A stretch of 64,000 nucleotides of DNA from the NCBI RefSeq assembly GCF_022484225.1, contig NZ_JAKVLT010000001.1, positions 1,727,406-1,791,405 of the forward strand, read 5' to 3'. The stretch's first letter is position 1. Each line of letters begins with the position of its first letter. Below the pieces are notes generated by a model. It had not been told where the DNA came from and made no database searches. It was given only the letters and a program-made list of their open reading frames with translations. This DNA comes from Pseudoramibacter sp. (GTDB taxonomy: Bacteria > Bacillota > Clostridia > Eubacteriales > Eubacteriaceae). The position numbers and the translations under genes were made by a program. Below are positions 59,302 to 64,000 of the stretch, piece after piece.

Positions 59302-61539
59302 TTAATTGACCACATTCATCAAATTGCTGTTGCCGTATTTCTTTCGATATGCTTCAAGGGATGAACGAAGTTCCTGATCTGATTTTCCGTCAGGCGCCCC
59401 TTTAAGCAAATAGAGGGAACGCTTCTGTCCTTTTTTATCAAACATGTTGTTGTACAGTACCTTGCGGTAATTCTGAACGCCGACGTTGTATTTTTCAGCA
59501 TCGTCCAGTGTCAGATAGTCCCCGTCGGCCGTAATCGCGCCCTTGCTGTTCAGCACCGGCATTTTGTCGTACATGGCCTGTTCGTATTGGTTGTAGGCCG
59601 TGGTTTTAAGCCCCAGGGTCTGCAGCAGCTCTGTCTGCAGATAATTCACTGATAAGTTCTTATTGCTCTGGGACTGGATATCGTAATTGGTCCAGATGAT
59701 ATACGGCGTGATGTAGCGCTGCTGGGCTTCCTCATTGCTCCATTTGCTGAGGCTCTTGCCTTTGACATCCGCATAGAAAGAATCATCCAGTCTCGGCTGA
59801 TGGTCGCCGAAAAACACAATGGCCACCGGTTCATCCTGGCTTTTGAAATAATTGATCATTTCTTTCAGAGCTGTGTCGCTTTCTTTAATTAAGGTCAGAT
59901 ATTCTTCGGCGTCCGTATGTTCGACATTGCTGTTGACCTGATTCGGCATATTAATGATCTTGATCTGTTCCATCCCATTGGTGCCGACATTGTACCCGCC
60001 GTGGTTGGCAATGGTCACATCGAAAATAAACTGAGGTTTGCTTCCGCGGTTTTTGTAAAGGTCGATGATCTTCTGATAAGTGGCTCGGTCGCTGACATAA
60101 TTGTTTCGCGTCAGCTCAGAATGGCTGAAGGAATCTTCATAAAAGTAAGTGTGTTGAAATCCCAGATACGGGTACACCTTATTGCGCTTCCAGGCAGAGG
60201 ATTTGCCTGGGTGCATGGCGTAAGTTTCGTAGCCCTGGGCTCTCAGATTTTTCGCAAGACTCGGGGTTTTGTAATTGACGTACATCTGGTAAGGCCGCGT
60301 ATTTTCAGGCAGAAACGCCGTGGAATTTCCCGTCAGGAACGAATATTCCGTATTGCACGTTCCCGCACCGTAAACGTCGACGTACAAATTGCCCCGAACC
60401 GTATTTTGGCTTAAACTCCTGAAAAAGGGCATGTAATCCTCATTCGTCTGGAAGTTTCCAAGCACTGAAAGATCAGAGAAGCTTTCGTTCATCACGGCAA
60501 TGACCGTCGGCTTTTTGCCGCTGGCAACCCCTTCGGTCGCCTTTTTTCCCGCATTGGTATTCTTTTTGACTTCAGCACTCGCCTTTTTGCTGCCTGTTTT
60601 GACAATTTGTGCAGCCGCCTGAGCCGAATATCCCTTTGGTTTTGGAATATGAAGGAGCTTCGCATTGGTCACAAAAGCCGTGATGTACTGATTGCTCGAC
60701 GGCGTCCAGGAATCATAGACGTCTTCGATGGGCAGGCACATGATGAGCACAAAAGCAGCTGCGGTGACACCCAGAGCGCCCAGGCGCATGAGCCCGTTTT
60801 TCTTTTTGCCGCCAAAGTCGATTTTTGACGGGATGCTGGTGCTGACCGCGTAAGCGCAAATGGCCATATAAATGCCGGCAATGATGGTGCCGGAAATGCC
60901 GATGGCGTAATTTTTCGCAACTTCCATCCCAGTATTCGCTGTCAGCAAATCGCCCACATAAAAGGGATCGCCGCGGAATTTAAGCAAAAAGAAATTGACG
61001 CACGACAGCACAAACAGCATCACCAGCACGATGCGGACACTGAGTCTTAAGCGATTGGTCAAAGCGAAAAACAGCGCCGTCAATGCCGACATAATTAAAA
61101 AAGCCAGTCCCAGCTGAATCAGACCTAGGGGATCAAAACGGCTGCTTGTCACAATCGGCATCCCGCAGGCGGTCTGATGCGCTGCAGCGATCAGAAAAAA
61201 GGAAATCAAGCCAACGGCGATATGCCAGTTGCGCCGGTCTTTTCCTTCAAATTTAAACGTCACGGCGATGAACAAGGCCGTCACAAAAATGGCAATGACC
61301 GTCGACGGCCAGTACTGCGACGGAATCTGGGTCTGTTCATACTGGCCGAAGACCGACATCAAAGCAAGTCCGGCCACAATGTAGACCGCAGCCAGGATCA
61401 GGCGCAGGTAATTCGTCTCAACGGGCAGCTTCAGGACATAATCCCGCTTTTGTCTGACCGCCTGCCATTTGTTTTGATCTTTATGGTTCTGCTTTTGTTC
61501 AGTGTCTTTCCGATTCTGAACATCATCTTTGTTGCTCAC
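59302..61539 (-). CDS. LTA synthase family phosphoglycerol transferase
   Basis: About 745 residues. Charged cytoplasmic start, some seven TM helices (about 45-285), then an extracellular sulfatase-fold domain: VIAVMNESFSD, catalytic Thr region GAGTCNTEYSFLTG, HPGKSSAWKRN and IVFFGDHQPRLDD. The family builds or modifies lipoteichoic acid or membrane glycolipids with phosphoglycerol. The TM count is higher than the five of LtaS, so a related transferase is possible. GTG at 61539 is chosen because GGAGG is six bases upstream; the TTG two codons earlier overlaps that spacing. Confidence 0.9.
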   Translation of the reverse strand: MSNKDDVQNRKDTEQKQNHKDQNKWQAVRQKRDYVLKLPVETNYLRLILAAVYIVAGLALMSVFGQYEQTQIPSQYWPSTVIAIFVTALFIAVTFKFEGKDRRNWHIAVGLISFFLIAAAHQTACGMPIVTSSRFDPLGLIQLGLAFLIMSALTALFFALTNRLRLSVRIVLVMLFVLSCVNFFLLKFRGDPFYVGDLLTANTGMEVAKNYAIGISGTIIAGIYMAICAYAVSTSIPSKIDFGGKKKNGLMRLGALGVTAAAFVLIMCLPIEDVYDSWTPSSNQYITAFVTNAKLLHIPKPKGYSAQAAAQIVKTGSKKASAEVKKNTNAGKKATEGVASGKKPTVIAVMNESFSDLSVLGNFQTNEDYMPFFRSLSQNTVRGNLYVDVYGAGTCNTEYSFLTGNSTAFLPENTRPYQMYVNYKTPSLAKNLRAQGYETYAMHPGKSSAWKRNKVYPYLGFQHTYFYEDSFSHSELTRNNYVSDRATYQKIIDLYKNRGSKPQFIFDVTIANHGGYNVGTNGMEQIKIINMPNQVNSNVEHTDAEEYLTLIKESDTALKEMINYFKSQDEPVAIVFFGDHQPRLDDSFYADVKGKSLSKWSNEEAQQRYITPYIIWTNYDIQSQSNKNLSVNYLQTELLQTLGLKTTAYNQYEQAMYDKMPVLNSKGAITADGDYLTLDDAEKYNVGVQNYRKVLYNNMFDKKGQKRSLYLLKGAPDGKSDQELRSSLEAYRKKYGNSNLMNVVN

Positions 61540-61571
61540 ATTCAACCTCCGTCCGCATACGCGTCATTTTG

Positions 61572-61620
61572 AACAAAAAAAGCGACTGCATCAAAATCGA
61601 TGCAGCCCACTCTTTTTGTT
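61572..61620 (-). terminator. Terminator downstream of pyk
   Basis: Core arms CTGCATC (61586-61592) and GATGCAG (61599-61605), extended by A-rich and T-rich flanks; TTTTTTTG follows on the minus strand. It lies about 80 bases after the pyk stop. Confidence 0.75.
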
Positions 61621-61697
61621 TTTTCTTATTATACAATTATGTAAAATGTTTTTAAAGTCTTTTGTGTGCGTTAAAGCAAAATTAAAGTCTGCTAACT

Positions 61698-63464
61698 TTA
61701 AATTTTCCGATTACGGACGGCGCCCTGATAAATCATCCCGTTGAGAGGATCGATCGTAATCAGCTTGCCTTCGGTGATGACTTCAGTCGCTTTCTGAACG
61801 CCTTTGATCACCGGAATGTGATAATCCTTTGCGACATGATCCGCTTCTGAATTCGGACCGACTTCAGAGGTGACCACAGCCGCCGCCTTTTCAATGGCGC
61901 CGTAGATGCCCGGTGTGATGACACGGGTCACGACGATGTCGCCTTCATCGAAATCATCCAAAGTATCCGGCGTGACAAATTTTGCAAAACCCGTCACCAG
62001 CTTATCGCCGATGCCGATGCCGGAAAGCACGGCGTTGCCGACTGTTCTCACACGGATCGTATTCGTGTTGCCCTGAATTCCGAAAGGCAGCCCTGCTGCC
62101 GCAACCACCAGATCGCCGGTCTTCACGACATTCATGGTTTCAAGGATCCGGTTGACATCGTTCACCAGATCGTCGAGTTCTGTCATTTTCGGCACGTACA
62201 AGCAATAGGCGCCCCACTGCATACAGCATCTGCGCACCGTGCGCATGTTGTCTGAAACCGCAAAGATCAGACAGTTCGGGCGGTATTTAGACAGCATTCT
62301 CGGGGTGTAGCCGCTGGTCGTCGGCGCAATAATTGCCTTGACGCCCAGGGATTCGACGATATTGACAACTGCTGAGCAGACTCCGTTGGTGATGGTCATT
62401 TCGCCGTGAGGCACATGTTCCCGATGTTTGTACTGCGGCGAGTTTTCAGTTTTCAATACAATGCGCGCCATGGTTTTGCAGGCTTCGACCGGATAGTCCC
62501 CTGCTGCCGTTTCCCCAGAAAGCATGACCGCGTCTGTGCCGTCAAAAACAGCGTTTGCGACGTCGCCGACTTCCGCACGGGTCGGGCGGGGATTTCTGAT
62601 CATGGAATCCAGCATCTGAGTTGCCGTGATGACCGGCTTGCCCACGATGTTGCAGCGCTGAATGATGTTTTTCTGGACGATCGGCACATCTTCTGCCGGA
62701 ATTTCAACGCCCAAATCGCCTCTGGCTACCATAATGCCGTCGGACACCGTGATGATGCGGTGGATGTTTTCAACCCCTTCGCGGCTTTCAATTTTAGAGA
62801 TAATCTTGACGTGTTCGCCGCCGGCATTGTTCAGGACTTTTCTAATCGCGATGACATCCTGCGCCTTGCGGATAAAAGACGCTGAAACAAAGTCAATGCC
62901 GTGTTTGACGCCGAAAATCAGGTCTTCTCTGTCTTTTTCCGTCAGCCCCGGCAGACTGATGGAGACTTCCGGAATGTTGATGCTTTTCCGGCTGCCGAGG
63001 ACACCGCCGTTGTCGACGACACATTCGATATCCTGGCCTTCGATTTTCTGAACCGTCAGTTCGATGAGGCCGTCGTCAATTAAGATTTTGACCCCTTCTT
63101 TTAAGTCTTCCGGCAAACCCTTGTAGCTCACAGAAACGCGGCTGGCATCCCCTTCGATTTCTTCGGTCGTCAGCACAATATGATCGCCCTGATTGAGCGT
63201 GACTTTATCGTCTTTTAATACCCCTGTCCGGATTTCCGGTCCTTTGGTATCCAGCATAATGGCAATGGCAATGCCGGAGTCTTTACGCGCTTTCTTAAGC
63301 CTTGCAATCCGCTTGGCGTGTTCTTCGTGAGAACCGTGGGAAAAGTTCAGTCTTGCGACGTTCATCCCGTGGGTAATCAACTGTTCCAAAACCCCTGGGC
63401 GGTCGGTTGCCGGACCGAGGGTACAGATCATCTTTGTCTTCTTTAATACTTCTGGATTTGGCAT
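61698..63464 (-). CDS. pyk: Pyruvate kinase with C-terminal PEP-utiliser-like domain
   Basis: 588 residues. Converts PEP and ADP to pyruvate and ATP. TKMICTLGPATD and RLNFSHGSHEEH at the N-terminus, the signature FVSASFIRKAQD, and MVARGDLGVEIPAE. The last 110 or so residues form the extra domain seen in Bacillus-type enzymes, which in PEP-utilising enzymes carries TSHAA; here the matching place reads PNSEADH, without that His. ATG at 63464 follows AGAGGTTTAATGT. It is 35 bases after pfkA, forming the common pfkA-pyk glycolytic pair. Confidence 0.96.
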   Translation of the reverse strand: MPNPEVLKKTKMICTLGPATDRPGVLEQLITHGMNVARLNFSHGSHEEHAKRIARLKKARKDSGIAIAIMLDTKGPEIRTGVLKDDKVTLNQGDHIVLTTEEIEGDASRVSVSYKGLPEDLKEGVKILIDDGLIELTVQKIEGQDIECVVDNGGVLGSRKSINIPEVSISLPGLTEKDREDLIFGVKHGIDFVSASFIRKAQDVIAIRKVLNNAGGEHVKIISKIESREGVENIHRIITVSDGIMVARGDLGVEIPAEDVPIVQKNIIQRCNIVGKPVITATQMLDSMIRNPRPTRAEVGDVANAVFDGTDAVMLSGETAAGDYPVEACKTMARIVLKTENSPQYKHREHVPHGEMTITNGVCSAVVNIVESLGVKAIIAPTTSGYTPRMLSKYRPNCLIFAVSDNMRTVRRCCMQWGAYCLYVPKMTELDDLVNDVNRILETMNVVKTGDLVVAAAGLPFGIQGNTNTIRVRTVGNAVLSGIGIGDKLVTGFAKFVTPDTLDDFDEGDIVVTRVITPGIYGAIEKAAAVVTSEVGPNSEADHVAKDYHIPVIKGVQKATEVITEGKLITIDPLNGMIYQGAVRNRKI

Positions 63465-63499
63465 ACATTAAACCTCTTTTCTGACTTTTTCTGCATTCA

Positions 63500-64000
63500 C
63501 TACATTGACAAAATCTGAATCATTTTGTACATTTCTTCATCAAAAGTCTTTGGCGTATTGAGTGCTTCTTCCAAATCGATCGCTTCATATTTCCCATTTC
63601 GCGTCACGATAACAATGCCTGTGTGGCCTTTTACGATTTCTTCAACCGCCATATACCCCATGTTGCTGGCCAGATTCCGGTCAAAATGACTCGGCGACCC
63701 GCCACGCTGGATATAGCCCAGGTTGGTTCCCTTGGTTTCGACCTTTGTCAGTTCCTGAATTTTTTTACAATAATCTCGGTAGCCGCCGCAGCCTTCTGCG
63801 AGCATGATGATGCTGTGCATTTTGCCGCGGTCCCGGCCTTCAACGAGGCGCTGGCACAAAGTTTCAAGGGGCACTTCCTTTTCCGGAATGATCATGCCTT
63901 TTGCGCCGCAAGCTAGTCCGGCGTACATCGCGATGTCACCGCATCTGCGGCCCATGACCTGAACCACATTGATGCGGTTGTGAGAAAACGTGGTGTCTCT
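63500..64000 (-). CDS. pfkA: 6-phosphofructokinase, C-terminal part (5' end outside window)
   Basis: 166 residues in view. RDTTFSHNRINVVQVMGRRCG at the edge is the PfkA segment after the active site, followed by AYAGLACGAKG-like sequence and TNLGYIQRGGSPSHFDRNLA, the fructose-6-phosphate region. It phosphorylates fructose-6-phosphate with ATP, the committed step of glycolysis. No interruption is seen. Co-transcribed with pyk. Confidence 0.95.
   Translation of the reverse strand, partial: RDTTFSHNRINVVQVMGRRCGDIAMYAGLACGAKGMIIPEKEVPLETLCQRLVEGRDRGKMHSIIMLAEGCGGYRDYCKKIQELTKVETKGTNLGYIQRGGSPSHFDRNLASNMGYMAVEEIVKGHTGIVIVTRNGKYEAIDLEEALNTPKTFDEEMYKMIQILSM

Noticed and set aside
1..64000. CRISPR arrays, insertion sequences, prophage or tRNA genes
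   Set aside because: No direct-repeat arrays, transposase or phage genes, or tRNA-like cloverleaf with CCA end were found on reading both strands by eye.

Overview
The window reads as ordinary chromosome from a Gram-positive, anaerobic Clostridia-type bacterium. Supporting signs are a six-gene Rnf complex in the order rnfC-D-G-E-A-B known from acetogens such as Acetobacterium and Eubacterium, HPr kinase, a MutL with the endonuclease motif and no MutH beside it, ThiI without a rhodanese domain, a PC4-like YdbC protein, an LTA-synthase-like enzyme and a type A penicillin-binding protein. Strong ribosome binding sites and many extended -10 promoters fit too. The genus is not settled; an Eubacteriaceae-like organism (Eubacterium/Pseudoramibacter type) is a guess. 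No tRNA, rRNA, CRISPR array, insertion sequence or prophage was seen, and no gene-free stretch exceeds 300 bases. All but five genes lie on the minus strand, so the replication origin probably lies to the right.

Layout: 1-2540 is a copper locus (csoR, a membrane-anchored HMA protein, copA cut by the window edge) with two CsoR-type palindromes on the promoter. 2579-9345 holds a 2-hydroxyacid dehydrogenase, recX, prfA, degV, hprK and uvrC. 9430-11922 is a plus-strand unit: unknown protein, HAD phosphatase, MalQ. 11960-17500 has lepA, rpsT (plus strand), holA and comEC. 17618-20452 is a P2-type cation ATPase whose leader looks like a yybP-ykoY manganese riboswitch with its own terminator. 20449-28109 has valS, nth, a PBP with a very long cytoplasmic tail, an RluA-type pseudouridine synthase and radC.

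28262-31870 contains an orphan CsoR-family gene, a DUF234-type ATPase, a zinc-ribbon protein and a PutP-type symporter. 31972-35260 pairs clpB with an unknown ribbon-helix-helix protein. 35377-39021 has comEA, a TetR regulator, thiI and a cysteine desulfurase. 39117-44196 is the rnf operon. 44364-56419 is a tightly packed operon nnr-miaB-mutS-mutL-miaA-(Met-gamma-lyase family)-methyltransferase-M18 aminopeptidase. 56495-64000 has a small membrane protein, yebC, ydbC, a glutaredoxin, pilT, an LTA-synthase-like enzyme, pyk and the end of pfkA.

The strongest regulatory stories are the manganese riboswitch with mutually exclusive aptamer and terminator helices, the copper operator inside the csoR promoter spacer, a probably leaderless uvrC transcript, and a ribbon-helix-helix gene in front of clpB where no CtsR or CIRCE site is visible. 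No clearly new multi-gene system was found.
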